64,000 nucleotides of DNA from Streptomyces sp. Act143 (GTDB taxonomy: Bacteria; Actinomycetota; Actinomycetes; Streptomycetales; Streptomycetaceae), in NCBI RefSeq assembly GCF_003143935.1, contig NZ_QFRX01000001.1, positions 3,570,162 through 3,634,161 on the forward strand, read 5' to 3'. The notes beneath the pieces are model-generated. The model had not been told where the DNA came from. It worked only from the letters and a program-made list of their open reading frames with translations, and searched no databases. Positions 34,513-42,589 of the stretch are shown one piece after another. Every line of letters starts with the position of its first letter. The first letter of the stretch is position 1. The position numbers and the translations under genes were made by a program.

Positions 34513-34597
34513 AGTGACGTCTCGTCGGCAAATCTTTCACTCGGGCACCACATGCCCGGGCGTTTAGGGGCTGCTCAGAACAGGGACCCCGCCCCGG

Positions 34598-35578
34598 TCA
34601 GAACAGCGCCCGCGCGAGCGCCCGGCGCGCCGCGACCACCCGCGGGTCGTCCGGCCCGACGACCTCGAACAGTTCGAGAAGCCGCACACGTACGGCGTCC
34701 CGGTCGTCGCCGGCCGTGCGCTGCACGGTCTCGATCAGCCGCCCGAAGGCGTCCTCGACATGTCCGCCGACCAGATCCAGGTCGGCGGCGGCGACCTGGG
34801 CCGGCACGTCCGCCGGCTTCGCGGCGGCGTCCTGGCGCACCTGCTGCGGGTCCAGCCCCTGCACCCGGTGCAGCAACTCGGCCTGGGCGAGGCCGAGTTT
34901 GGCCTCGGTGTTGCCCGGGTCGTCGCTCAGCACGTTCTTGTACGCCTGGACGGCGCCGCCGAAGTCCCCCGCGTCCAGGGCCTGTACGGCGGCCTCCAGG
35001 AGCGCGTCGTAGGGCCCGGCGGGAACGGCCTGGGCGGCTTCCTGCGCGGCACCGGGCGCGGCGTCGGGGTCGACGGTGAGGCCGGTCAGGCCGAAGCGCT
35101 GCTCGGCGACCTGCACCAGCTGGTCGAGGGTCTGCTGGATCTGCTCCTTGCCGGCGGCGCCCTGGAAGAGCGGCAGGGCCTGCCCGGCGACGACGGCGAA
35201 GACGGCCGGGATGCCCTGCACCCCGAACTGCTGCATCAGCATCTGGTTGGCGTCGACGTCGATCTTGGCGAGGAGGAGACGGCCGTTGTACTCGACGACC
35301 AGCTGCTCCAGCACCGGGCTCAGCTGCTTGCAGGGCTCGCACCACTCGGCCCAGAAGTCGATGACGACGGGCACCTCGGTGGAGCGCTGCAGGACGTCAC
35401 GCTCGAACCCGGCCTCGTCGACGTCGATGACGAGATCGGCGGGCGACACGGCCCCCGGGCCGCCGCCCTGCCGGGCCGCTTCGGCGCGCGCCTGCTCCGC
35501 CTTCGCCTTGGCCTCCTGGGCCGCCTTCACCGCGGCGAGGTCGACGACTCCGCTCATGGACATGTTCCGTGGCTGCAT
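34598..35578 (-). CDS. TPR-containing thioredoxin (CnoX/YbbN-like)
   Basis: A 326-residue cytoplasmic protein. Residues 1-45 are an Ala/Lys/Glu-rich helical lead. Residues 45-155 are a thioredoxin domain with active site WCEPC (Cys80, Cys83) and cis-Pro GIPAVFAVV. Residues about 190-326 are alpha-helical TPR-like repeats (YDALLEAAVQALDAGDFGGAVQAYKNVLSDDPGNTEAKLGLAQAEL). The E. coli relative CnoX (YbbN) is a chaperone for stress-damaged proteins; the intact CXXC here suggests real redox activity too. ATG 35578 follows GGGGGAGGA. Confidence 0.92.
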   Translation of the reverse strand: MQPRNMSMSGVVDLAAVKAAQEAKAKAEQARAEAARQGGGPGAVSPADLVIDVDEAGFERDVLQRSTEVPVVIDFWAEWCEPCKQLSPVLEQLVVEYNGRLLLAKIDVDANQMLMQQFGVQGIPAVFAVVAGQALPLFQGAAGKEQIQQTLDQLVQVAEQRFGLTGLTVDPDAAPGAAQEAAQAVPAGPYDALLEAAVQALDAGDFGGAVQAYKNVLSDDPGNTEAKLGLAQAELLHRVQGLDPQQVRQDAAAKPADVPAQVAAADLDLVGGHVEDAFGRLIETVQRTAGDDRDAVRVRLLELFEVVGPDDPRVVAARRALARALF

Positions 35579-35692
35579 GCGTCTATCCTCCCCCGTTCGC
35601 GCGCGTAGGTGAAAAGCACGATGAAAGCTGGTCAGGCTCTGCACCGCTTCTGCAGTGTTCGACGCCGGGTCCCCACCCCACGCCAGTGGTTT

Positions 35693-35709
35693 CGCTACGA
35701 GTCGTAGCG
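35693..35709. promoter_or_regulatory. TetR operator CGCTACGA-G-TCGTAGCG
   Basis: A perfect 8-bp dyad with a single central base, 84 bp upstream of the TetR gene at 35793. The sequence has the pattern of AcrR/QacR-like operators and is probably used for auto-repression. It may also affect the divergent TPR-thioredoxin gene 115 bp away. Confidence 0.6.
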
Positions 35710-35713
35710 TAAT

Positions 35714-35726
35714 GGCACTCAGTGCC
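35714..35726. promoter_or_regulatory. GGCAC-TCA-GTGCC element
   Basis: A perfect 5-bp dyad with 3-bp centre, 4 bp downstream of the TACGA palindrome. The same architecture (GGCAC-TCC-GTGCC) occurs at 59903-59915 in the thiolase/Mce intergenic region, suggesting one regulator for both. Confidence 0.45.
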
Positions 35727-35792
35727 TCCTGGCGACCACTCCCCGGTGATCTCCCTCACGGCTTCACAGGAATCGCCGGTTATGGTCGGGGG

Positions 35793-36422
35793 ATGCAGAG
35801 CCGCACTCCCGCCCCGCGCGCCACAGGACGCCCCCGTTCCGCCGCCGCGGACGCCGCGATCCTGGCGGCCACCCGTGAGGCGCTGGTGGAGCTGGGCTGG
35901 TCCAAGCTCACCCTGGGAGACGTGGCGGCGCGGGCCGCGGTTGCGAAGACGACGATCTACCGCCGCTGGCCGGGCAAGAACGAACTCGTCGTGGACGCGG
36001 TGGCGGAGCTCTTCGACGAACTGGAACTTCCCGACCTCGGCACGCTCGCCGCCGACATCGAGGGCGTGGTGCTCCAGTTCGCGGCGATCCTGGCCCGCCC
36101 GGAGGCGAAGAGCGGCCTCATGGCGGTCGTCGCGGAGTCGACCCGTGACGACGCGCTGCGCGAACGCATCCGGGCCTCGATCGTCGACCGCCAGAAGCGT
36201 CTGGTCCTGGAGGGCCGGGCACGCGCCCAGACCCGCGGCGAACTGCCCCCCGAGACGGACCCGGCGAACGCCTCCCGCACGGTCGACCTGATCTTCGACG
36301 TGGTGGCGGGCGCGGTGGTGCACCGCACCCTGGTGAGCGCGGAACCGGCGGACGAGGAGTGGGTACGGGGGTTCACGCGGGTGCTGCTGCTGGGGCTGGC
36401 CGGGGCGTCCGCGCCTGCGTGA
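35793..36422 (+). CDS. TetR-family transcriptional regulator
   Basis: A 209-residue TetR regulator. The DNA-binding domain (AAILAATREALVELGWSKLTLGDVAARAAVAKTTIYRRWPGKNELVVDAV) is at residues about 22-70; the ligand domain is of the AcrR/TetR_C_16-like kind. ATG 35793 follows GGGGG closely. Two palindromes lie in its upstream region. It is convergent with icmA, 22 bp away, and one of its operator types recurs at the thiolase/Mce promoters, so a role in short-chain acyl-CoA metabolism is a reasonable guess. Confidence 0.9.
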   Translation: MQSRTPAPRATGRPRSAAADAAILAATREALVELGWSKLTLGDVAARAAVAKTTIYRRWPGKNELVVDAVAELFDELELPDLGTLAADIEGVVLQFAAILARPEAKSGLMAVVAESTRDDALRERIRASIVDRQKRLVLEGRARAQTRGELPPETDPANASRTVDLIFDVVAGAVVHRTLVSAEPADEEWVRGFTRVLLLGLAGASAPA

Positions 36423-36444
36423 CACCCCGGCCGAGCCGTACCTC

Positions 36445-38145
36445 TCAGAACCCGGCCGGCTCCGTGTAGACCCCCCACTCGTCCCGCAGCACGCCGCAGA
36501 TCTCACCCAGCGTCGCCTCGGCGCGCACGGCGTCGAGCATCGGCTCGATCATGTTGGCCCCGTTCCGCGCGGCGGTGAGCAGGGCGTCCAGCGCCCCCCG
36601 CACGGCGGCGTCGTCCCGCGCCGCCTTACGACCGCCCAGCGCCCGCACCTGCTCGCGCTCGACCTCGTGCGAGACGCGCAGGATCTCCAGGTCGCCGGTG
36701 ACGGACCCGTGATGGACGTTGACGCCCACCACCCTCTTGTCCCCCTTCTCCAGGGCCTGCTGGTACTGGAACGCGGACTCGGCGATCTCCCCGGTGAACC
36801 AGCCGTCCTCGATCCCGCGCAGAATCCCGGAGGTGATGGGCCCGATGGGGTGCTTCCCGTCCGGGTGCGCCCGCAGCCCCCGCTCCTTGATCTGCTCGAA
36901 GATCCGCTCGGCGTCGGCCTCGATACGGTCGGTCAGCTGCTCGACGTACCACGAACCACCCAGCGGGTCGGCGACGTTGGCGACGCCGGTCTCCTCCATG
37001 AGGACCTGCTGGGTACGCAGCGCGATCTCGGCGGCCTGCTCGCTGGGGAGTGCGAGGGTCTCGTCGAGGGCGTTGGTGTGCAGGGAGTTGGTGCCGCCGA
37101 GCACGGCGGCGAGCGCCTCGACCGCGGTCCGCACGACGTTGTTGTACGGCTGCTGGGCGGTCAGCGAGACGCCGGCGGTCTGCGTGTGGAACCGCAGCCA
37201 CTGGGCCTTCTCCGACTCGGCGCCGTACACGTCCCGCATCCAGCGCGCCCAGATCCGCCTGGCCGCACGGAACTTGGCGATCTCCTCGAAGAAATCGACG
37301 TGCGCGTCGAAGAAGAAGGAGAGGCCGGGGGCGAACACGTCCACGTCCAGCCCGCGCGAGAGCCCCAGCTCCACGTACCCGAACCCGTCGGCGAGGGTGT
37401 AGGCGAGCTCCTGAGCGGCGGTGGACCCCGCTTCCCGGATGTGGTACCCGGAGACGGAGAGCGGCTTGTAGGCGGGAATGCCCGCCGCGCAGTACTCCAT
37501 CAGGTCCCCGATGAGCCGCAGATGGGGCTCGGGCTGGAAGAGCCACTCCTTCTGGGCGATGTACTCCTTGAAGATGTCGGTCTGGAGGGTCCCGTTGAGC
37601 ACGCGGGGATCAACCCCTTGCCGCTCAGCGGCAACGAGATACATGCAGAAAACCGGAACCGCGGGCCCGCTGATGGTCATGGAGGTGGTGACGTCCCCGA
37701 GGGGGATGTCCTTGAACAGCACCTCCATGTCGGCGGCGGAGTCGATGGCGACCCCGCAGTGGCCGACCTCCCCGAGGGAGCGCGGGTCATCGGAGTCCCG
37801 CCCCATGAGGGTGGGCATGTCGAACGCGACGGACAGCCCGCCCCCGCCGTTGGCGAGGATCATCTTGTACCGCTCGTTGGTCTGCTCGGCGTTCCCGAAC
37901 CCGGCGAACTGCCGGATGGTCCACGTCCGCCCCCGGTACCCGGTCGGATAGAGCCCCCGGGTGAAGGGAAACTCCCCCGGCCACCCGATCCGCTCGAACC
38001 CCTCGTACCGGTCCCCCGCCCGAGGCCCGTACACCGGCTCCACGGCATCCCCGGACAAGGTGGTGAAGTCGGCCTCCCGCTTACGAGAGGCGTCATACCG
38101 GGCCTGCCACCGTCGGCGGCCCTCTTCGATGGCGTCAGCGTCCAT
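36445..38145 (-). CDS. icmA: Isobutyryl-CoA mutase large subunit
   Basis: A 566-residue B12-dependent acyl-CoA mutase subunit. It interconverts isobutyryl-CoA and n-butyryl-CoA together with a separate small cobalamin-binding subunit (IcmB), not present in this window. The substrate-specificity residues match IcmA: Phe80 (WTIRQFAGF) and Gln198 (KEYIAQKEW), where methylmalonyl-CoA mutase has Tyr and Arg. The length also equals that of S. coelicolor IcmA as I recall it. The MeaB-type chaperone lies 20 kb away. A 24-bp perfect palindrome sits 7 bp upstream of ATG 38145. Confidence 0.95.
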   Translation of the reverse strand: MDADAIEEGRRRWQARYDASRKREADFTTLSGDAVEPVYGPRAGDRYEGFERIGWPGEFPFTRGLYPTGYRGRTWTIRQFAGFGNAEQTNERYKMILANGGGGLSVAFDMPTLMGRDSDDPRSLGEVGHCGVAIDSAADMEVLFKDIPLGDVTTSMTISGPAVPVFCMYLVAAERQGVDPRVLNGTLQTDIFKEYIAQKEWLFQPEPHLRLIGDLMEYCAAGIPAYKPLSVSGYHIREAGSTAAQELAYTLADGFGYVELGLSRGLDVDVFAPGLSFFFDAHVDFFEEIAKFRAARRIWARWMRDVYGAESEKAQWLRFHTQTAGVSLTAQQPYNNVVRTAVEALAAVLGGTNSLHTNALDETLALPSEQAAEIALRTQQVLMEETGVANVADPLGGSWYVEQLTDRIEADAERIFEQIKERGLRAHPDGKHPIGPITSGILRGIEDGWFTGEIAESAFQYQQALEKGDKRVVGVNVHHGSVTGDLEILRVSHEVEREQVRALGGRKAARDDAAVRGALDALLTAARNGANMIEPMLDAVRAEATLGEICGVLRDEWGVYTEPAGF

Positions 38146-38152
38146 GCTTCGA

Positions 38153-38176
38153 ATTTACTAGGACGTCCTAGTAAAT
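38153..38176. promoter_or_regulatory. 24-bp perfect palindrome at the icmA start
   Basis: ATTTACTAGGAC (38153-38164) is followed directly by its exact reverse complement (38165-38176), with no spacer. The site begins 7 bp before the icmA start codon, so it covers the promoter core or leader. TTGACC lies just upstream on the minus strand. A dimeric regulator bound here would block transcription or translation of icmA. Confidence 0.7.
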
Positions 38177-38188
38177 GTCGATGGTCAA

Positions 38189-38223
38189 CCGCCGCGAGCC
38201 CTCGGGAGAAACTCTCGCGGCGG
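38189..38223 (-). terminator. Terminator of the DUF3817 gene
   Basis: CCGCCGCGAG (38189-38198) pairs with CTCGCGGCGG (38214-38223) across 15 nt. It starts 5 nt past the DUF3817 stop codon on the minus strand and separates that gene from the icmA promoter. Confidence 0.7.
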
Positions 38224-38228
38224 TGGAG

Positions 38229-38567
38229 TTACGCCTTCGCGACGGCCGCGCCGTCCTCGGCGACCTGGGCCTCCAGCTCGTGCGTGACCTTGCGCTCCAC
38301 GAAGAAGGCGGCCGTGGGAATCGTTCCTGCAAGCAGGACCCAGAGCTGCTTCTTGACCGGCCACTTGGCCTTGGAGCCCAGGTCGAAGGCGAAGACCAGG
38401 TAGATGACGTACAGCCAGCCGTGGGCGATGCCGACGACACTGGTGAAGCTGTCCGCGCCGTCCATCTTGAACAGGTACTTGGCGATGACGCCCAGGGTCA
38501 GCAGGACGAGCAGCACGCCGGTGACATAGGCCATGACGCGGTAGCGGGTCAGCACGCTCTTCTTCAT
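38229..38567 (-). CDS. DUF3817 small membrane protein
   Basis: A 112-residue protein with three membrane helices (VMAYVTGVLLVLLTLGVIAKYLF, GIAHGWLYVIYLVFAFDLG, LWVLLAGTIPTAAFFVERKV), the DUF3817 (YdzA-like) pattern with the conserved HG in the second helix and FFVERK at the end. Function is unknown. It lies 43 bp downstream of a MarR gene on the same strand and may be co-transcribed. A paralogue is at 50033-50380. Confidence 0.88.
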   Translation of the reverse strand: MKKSVLTRYRVMAYVTGVLLVLLTLGVIAKYLFKMDGADSFTSVVGIAHGWLYVIYLVFAFDLGSKAKWPVKKQLWVLLAGTIPTAAFFVERKVTHELEAQVAEDGAAVAKA

Positions 38568-38610
38568 GCGTTCGAGCGTAACCGCCGGTTCCGGGAGATC
38601 TTGGCCCGGG

Positions 38611-39120
38611 TCAGTCCTCGTCGAAGTCGTTCGCCGCCACCCGCAGGGGTCGCAGCATCGCGAAGATCTCGCCGCACTCCTCCGCGTCGTACACCCCGAG
38701 CCCGAAGTCCATGGCCATCAGGTCGCGGGTCGCGGCCTCGACGACCTCGCGGCCCTTGTCCGTGATGACGGCGAGGGTGCCGCGGCCGTCGTTGGGGTTG
38801 GGCTTCTTGTCGACCAGGCCCGACTTGACCAGGCGGTCGACCGTGTTCGTGACCGACGTGGGGTGCACCATCAGGCGCTCGCCGATCTTGGACATGGTCA
38901 GCTCGCCGGCCTTGGAGAAGGTGAGCAGGACCAGGGCCTCGTAGCGCGCGAACGTCAGTCCGTAGGGCTTGACCACCGCGTCGACCTCGGCGAGGAGGAT
39001 CTGATGGGCGCGCATGATCGACGTGATCGCGGCCATCGACGGCACGTTTCCCCAGCGCTGCTTCCAGAGTTCGTCGGCGCGGGCGATGGGATCGAAGGGA
39101 AGACTGAGGGGCTTCGGCAC
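38611..39120 (-). CDS. MarR-family transcriptional regulator
   Basis: A 169-residue MarR protein. The winged helix reads YGLTFARYEALVLLTFSKAGELTMSKIGERLMVHPTSVTNTVDRLVKSGLVDKKPNPNDGRGTLAVITDKG. The N-terminal ELWKQRWG extension is seen in a clade often placed near acyl-CoA genes. It starts at ATG 39120 and probably forms an operon with DUF3817. Target unknown; the palindrome at icmA is a candidate because both lie within 1 kb. Confidence 0.92.
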   Translation of the reverse strand: MPKPLSLPFDPIARADELWKQRWGNVPSMAAITSIMRAHQILLAEVDAVVKPYGLTFARYEALVLLTFSKAGELTMSKIGERLMVHPTSVTNTVDRLVKSGLVDKKPNPNDGRGTLAVITDKGREVVEAATRDLMAMDFGLGVYDAEECGEIFAMLRPLRVAANDFDED

Positions 39121-39216
39121 GGCACCGACCTTACCGGCCAGTCACATGCTGGTCAGCACTGTCTTGGCATTCGGTCCGCCCCTGCCCCGGCCCCACCCGG
39201 TCCGCCCCGCCCCGGC

Positions 39217-40431
39217 TCACGCCGTCCGCCGGGCCTCCGCCGCCAGCAACGCGCAGCACACCGCCCCCACCACCCCGGCCCCCGTGACCGTCCACGCCAC
39301 CCCCGCGAACTCCGCCGCGACCCCCGCCAGCGCCATCCCCATCCCCTGGATCGTCATCAGCCCGGCCGTGAGCAGCGTCATCGCCCGGCCGCGCAGCGCC
39401 TCGGGGACGGCCCGTACGAACCACTGGTCCAGGCCCAGCGTGTACGCCGACCCCGCCCCGGAGACGAAGAGAAGGAGCAGCGAGACCGGCAGCCCCGGGT
39501 GCAGGGCGTAGCCGAGGTACGGCAGGAGCGTCGCGCACACCAGCGGGAGCGCGATCCGTTCCCGCGCCGCGGGCCGCAGGCGCGCGCCCGCCCACAGCTC
39601 CCCGGCGATCGTCCCCACCGGCAGCGCGCACATCAGCAGCCCGAGACCCACCGAACCGGCGCCCAGGTCGTCCGCGTACGGCGCCGCCAGCGCCTCCGGC
39701 ACCACCGCGAACATCGGCGGCAGCCAGAACAGCAGCAGCAGGACCCTGACCCTGCGGTCCGCCAGCACCTGCCGCGCGCCCTTCAGGGAGTCCGTCACCA
39801 GCGTCCCCCCGCCCGCCGACGCCGCCCGCGCGGGCCGCCGCCGGGTGCCGAGACGCAGCACCGCCGCCGAGGCGCAGAAGGTCGCCACGGTGACCAGCAG
39901 GGCGTGACGCGGGGACACGGCTGTCAGCAGCAGGCCGCCGACGCCGTACCCGGCGAGCAGCGCCCCCTGCGAGACGATCCGCAGCAGTGAGCGGCCCAGC
40001 ACGAACAGGTCGCCGTCGCCCAGGATGTCGGCGAGCGTGGCCATCCGTGTCCCGCCGAACACCGGCGACACGACAGCCAGCGCGCAGCGCAGCGCGAGCA
40101 GCACCGCGATGTGGGCGCCCGGCAGCGTCATCGGCAGCACGCAGGCCGCGCACACCAGGTCGCACAGCACCAGCACCCGCCGGGCCGGGAAGCGGTCGGC
40201 GATCCCCGCGAGCAGGGTGCCGCCGACGACGTAGGGCAGGAAGCCGAGGGCGAAGGCGAGCGCGCTCAGCAGGGGGGAGCCGGTGAGGTCGTAGACGAGG
40301 ACGGACAGCGAGATCTCGGCGACCACCACGCCGAGGAGCGAGAGCAGGTGCGCCGTGAAGACCGCGCGGAATTCCCTTACGGCGAAGACGCGGGCGTAGC
40401 CGGTCGGTGCGGCGGTCGAGGTGTCCGTCAT
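39217..40431 (-). CDS. MFS transporter
   Basis: A 404-residue major facilitator with twelve predicted helices. The N-half contains the loop 2-3 motif GIADRFPARRVLV, and FGGTRMATLADIL follows helix 4. Family resemblance is to drug-export-like MFS proteins of the DHA3 type; substrate unknown. It starts at ATG 40431 and diverges from an ArsR-like regulator at 40511 with a gap of 79 bp, a usual exporter-repressor pair. Confidence 0.92.
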   Translation of the reverse strand: MTDTSTAAPTGYARVFAVREFRAVFTAHLLSLLGVVVAEISLSVLVYDLTGSPLLSALAFALGFLPYVVGGTLLAGIADRFPARRVLVLCDLVCAACVLPMTLPGAHIAVLLALRCALAVVSPVFGGTRMATLADILGDGDLFVLGRSLLRIVSQGALLAGYGVGGLLLTAVSPRHALLVTVATFCASAAVLRLGTRRRPARAASAGGGTLVTDSLKGARQVLADRRVRVLLLLFWLPPMFAVVPEALAAPYADDLGAGSVGLGLLMCALPVGTIAGELWAGARLRPAARERIALPLVCATLLPYLGYALHPGLPVSLLLLFVSGAGSAYTLGLDQWFVRAVPEALRGRAMTLLTAGLMTIQGMGMALAGVAAEFAGVAWTVTGAGVVGAVCCALLAAEARRTA

Positions 40432-40510
40432 GCCGGGCAGCGTGCCGGAGCCGACGACGGCGTCCTAGAGTTTCGGCACCAGCCGAATCTTCCGCGCCGA
40501 AGGGACAGGT

Positions 40511-41518
40511 ATGCCGTCGCGACTTCACTTCGGCGAGGAGGACTTCCTCCGCTGCCGCTTCGCCGTGTCGCCGCTGTGGGAGACGCAGGACGCGGTCCGC
40601 ACCCTCAAGCGGCCGGACCGGCAGGGCTATCACGTGCCCTGGCTGCGGCGCATCCGTGCCGCCGCCGTCGAACTGGACCTCACCCCGCTCTGGCTGCTGA
40701 TGCCGCGCCGCGGCCACTCCCCCGACTGGCTGTGCCCGCCGCCGGGCGGTGCGGCGGCCACCTTCGAGGAGGAGATCGCGGCGGTCCGCGCCGCCGATCC
40801 CGAGGCGGCCCGCGAGGACACCGCCAAGTCCCTCGCCGACACCCCGGGCGCGCTGGACTCGGCGTACGGGCGGGCCTGGCTGGCCGATCCGGCGCGGATG
40901 GTCCGGGAACTGGCGGACGCCATGGAGGAGGCCTGGCACCGGCTCATCGAGCCGGACTGGCCCCGGCTGCGGGCCCTGCTGGAGGCGGACGTGGCGTTCC
41001 ACTCGCGGCGGCTGGCCGAGGTGGGGCTCGGCGGGCTGCTGCCGGAGATCAACCGGCGCTGCGGCTGGGAGGCGGGAACGCTGACCGTCGAGAGCAACGG
41101 CCATCACGAGCGGCGGCTGGCGGGGCGGGGGCTGGTGCTCATGCCCAGCGTCTTCGTGTGGCCGGACGTGGTCAGCGGCTTCGATCCGCCGTGGCAGCCG
41201 ATGCTGGTGTATCCGGCGCGCGGCATCGGCGGCCTGTGGACCGCGTCCGCCGACCGCACCGACGACGTGCTCGTACGGCTCCTCGGGCGCGGCCGGGCCG
41301 CCGTCCTCGCCGCCCTCGACGAACCCGCCGCCACCACCGCCCTCGCCCACCGGCTGGGGCTCGCCCCCTCCTCCGTCTCCGCGCATCTGACGGTCCTGCG
41401 CGAGTCGGGGCTGCTGACCTCGCGGCGCTACGGCCATCAGGTGCTGTACGAGCGGACTCCGCTGGGGATCGCGCTGGCGTCCGCGGGGCCCGGTGTCGCA
41501 TCCGGCTCGGACATATGA
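40511..41518 (+). CDS. ArsR-like winged-helix regulator with large N-terminal domain
   Basis: A 335-residue protein. The first about 230 residues form an uncharacterised domain (FGEEDFLRCRFAVSPLWETQDAVRTL), recalled as DUF5937. The C-terminal 80 residues are an ArsR winged helix (RAAVLAALDEPAATTALAHRLGLAPSSVSAHLTVLRESGLLTSRRYGHQVLYERTPLG). There are no Cys metal sites, so metal sensing is unlikely. It diverges from the MFS gene and is the probable regulator of it. The stop codon lies 59 bp upstream of the GH6 lipoprotein gene. Confidence 0.88.
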   Translation: MPSRLHFGEEDFLRCRFAVSPLWETQDAVRTLKRPDRQGYHVPWLRRIRAAAVELDLTPLWLLMPRRGHSPDWLCPPPGGAAATFEEEIAAVRAADPEAAREDTAKSLADTPGALDSAYGRAWLADPARMVRELADAMEEAWHRLIEPDWPRLRALLEADVAFHSRRLAEVGLGGLLPEINRRCGWEAGTLTVESNGHHERRLAGRGLVLMPSVFVWPDVVSGFDPPWQPMLVYPARGIGGLWTASADRTDDVLVRLLGRGRAAVLAALDEPAATTALAHRLGLAPSSVSAHLTVLRESGLLTSRRYGHQVLYERTPLGIALASAGPGVASGSDI

Positions 41519-41577
41519 CCCATGTCACGATGGGTGACCAATCGTCACTTCAGGTCACTCTCGCGCAAGGGAGCAGC

Positions 41578-42585
41578 ATGTCCCGGCTGACCCACACCCT
41601 CGCCGCCCTCACCACCCTCGCCGCCCTCGGGCTCGCCGCCGGCTGCTCGTCCGCCTCCGACGTCGGGGAGGCCTCCGTCGCGGGCGCGGCCAGCGGGAAC
41701 GCGAGCCCGGACCCCGACTCGCCGTTCTGGGTCGACCCGGCCAGTCCGGCCGCCGAGCAGATCGAGCTGTGGCGGCGGGAGGGCCGTACGGCGGACGCGG
41801 CGCTGCTCCAGAAGATCGCCGACCAGCCCGTCGCGCTGTGGCCGGCCGGTGAGATCGACCCCGGCCCGACCGTGCGGACGGCGACGGCGGCGGCGAAGGC
41901 CGAGGACCGCACCGCGCTCTTCGTGGCGTACAACATCCCGCACCGGGACTGCGGCCAGCACTCGGCGGGCGGGGCGGCGGACGCTGCGGCCTACCGGGAC
42001 TGGATGGGGAAGTTCGCCGACGCCCTCGGCGATGCCAGGGCCCTGGTCGTGCTGGAGCCGGACGCGGTCGCGCACATCGTGGACGGCTGCACGCCCGGTG
42101 AGTACCACGCGGAGCGCGAGCAGTTGCTGGGCGAGGCGATCGACCGGCTGAAGCAGCAGCCGAACACCAAGGTGTACCTCGACGCGGGCAACCCGTCCTG
42201 GATCAGGGACCCCTGGAAGCTGGTCGAACCGCTGAAGCGGGCCGGCGTGGAGAGGGCCGACGGCTTCTCGCTCAACGTCTCCAACTTCCAGACGGACGAC
42301 GTCACCAAGAAGTACGGCCTCCGCCTGTCCCGGGACCTCGGCGGCAAGCACTTCGTCATCGACTCCAGCCGCAACGGCAACGGGCCGCTGCCGGGGGCGT
42401 GGTGCAACCCGCCCGGCAGGGCCCTGGGCACCCGGCCGACCACGAAGACCGGCGAGCCCGCCCTCGACGCCTATCTCTGGGTCAAGCGGCCCGGCGAGTC
42501 GGACGGCACCTGCGAGGGCGGTCCGGACGCCGGGCAGTGGTGGCCGGAGTACGCCCTGGGGCTGGCCCGCAACTCCCAGGGCTAG
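41578..42585 (+). CDS. cslZ: GH6 endoglucanase-like lipoprotein (CslZ type)
   Basis: A 335-residue glycoside hydrolase family 6 protein with signal peptide and lipobox LAAGC (Cys near 23). Catalytic features: the Asp of YNIPHRDCGQ and the acid Asp in LVVLEPDAVAHIVDGC; NVSNFQT and SRNGNGPLPGAWCNPPGRALG build the substrate tunnel. It should cleave beta-1,4-glucan at the cell surface. Convergent with glxA (4 bp between). The trio with glxA and cslA matches the Streptomyces cslA-glxA-cslZ locus. AAGGGAG precedes ATG 41578. Confidence 0.9.
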   Translation: MSRLTHTLAALTTLAALGLAAGCSSASDVGEASVAGAASGNASPDPDSPFWVDPASPAAEQIELWRREGRTADAALLQKIADQPVALWPAGEIDPGPTVRTATAAAKAEDRTALFVAYNIPHRDCGQHSAGGAADAAAYRDWMGKFADALGDARALVVLEPDAVAHIVDGCTPGEYHAEREQLLGEAIDRLKQQPNTKVYLDAGNPSWIRDPWKLVEPLKRAGVERADGFSLNVSNFQTDDVTKKYGLRLSRDLGGKHFVIDSSRNGNGPLPGAWCNPPGRALGTRPTTKTGEPALDAYLWVKRPGESDGTCEGGPDAGQWWPEYALGLARNSQG

Positions 42586-42589
42586 TACG

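Larger units (their letters stand above)
33948..34597. other. Gene-free 650-bp region with several strong inverted repeats
   Basis: No credible ORF is present. It contains a two-stage hairpin at 34151-34188, a 10-bp stem at 34190-34216, a TTACT/AGTAA palindrome at 34328-34345 and a nested dyad at 34475-34512. The right end (34480-34530) is A/T-richer than the flanks. It lies between the end of the TPR-thioredoxin gene and the start of the DUF6230 operon on the same strand, so it probably holds that operon's promoter, perhaps with a structured leader or small RNA. Confidence 0.6.

Noticed and set aside
38153..38176. Terminator for the DUF3817 gene
   Set aside because: The palindrome is spacer-free and A/T-armed, with a separate good terminator at 38189-38223; it fits an operator better.
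36667..38403. A long frame antisense to icmA and DUF3817
   Set aside because: Shadow of icmA; no signature, and it runs across two genes and a terminator.
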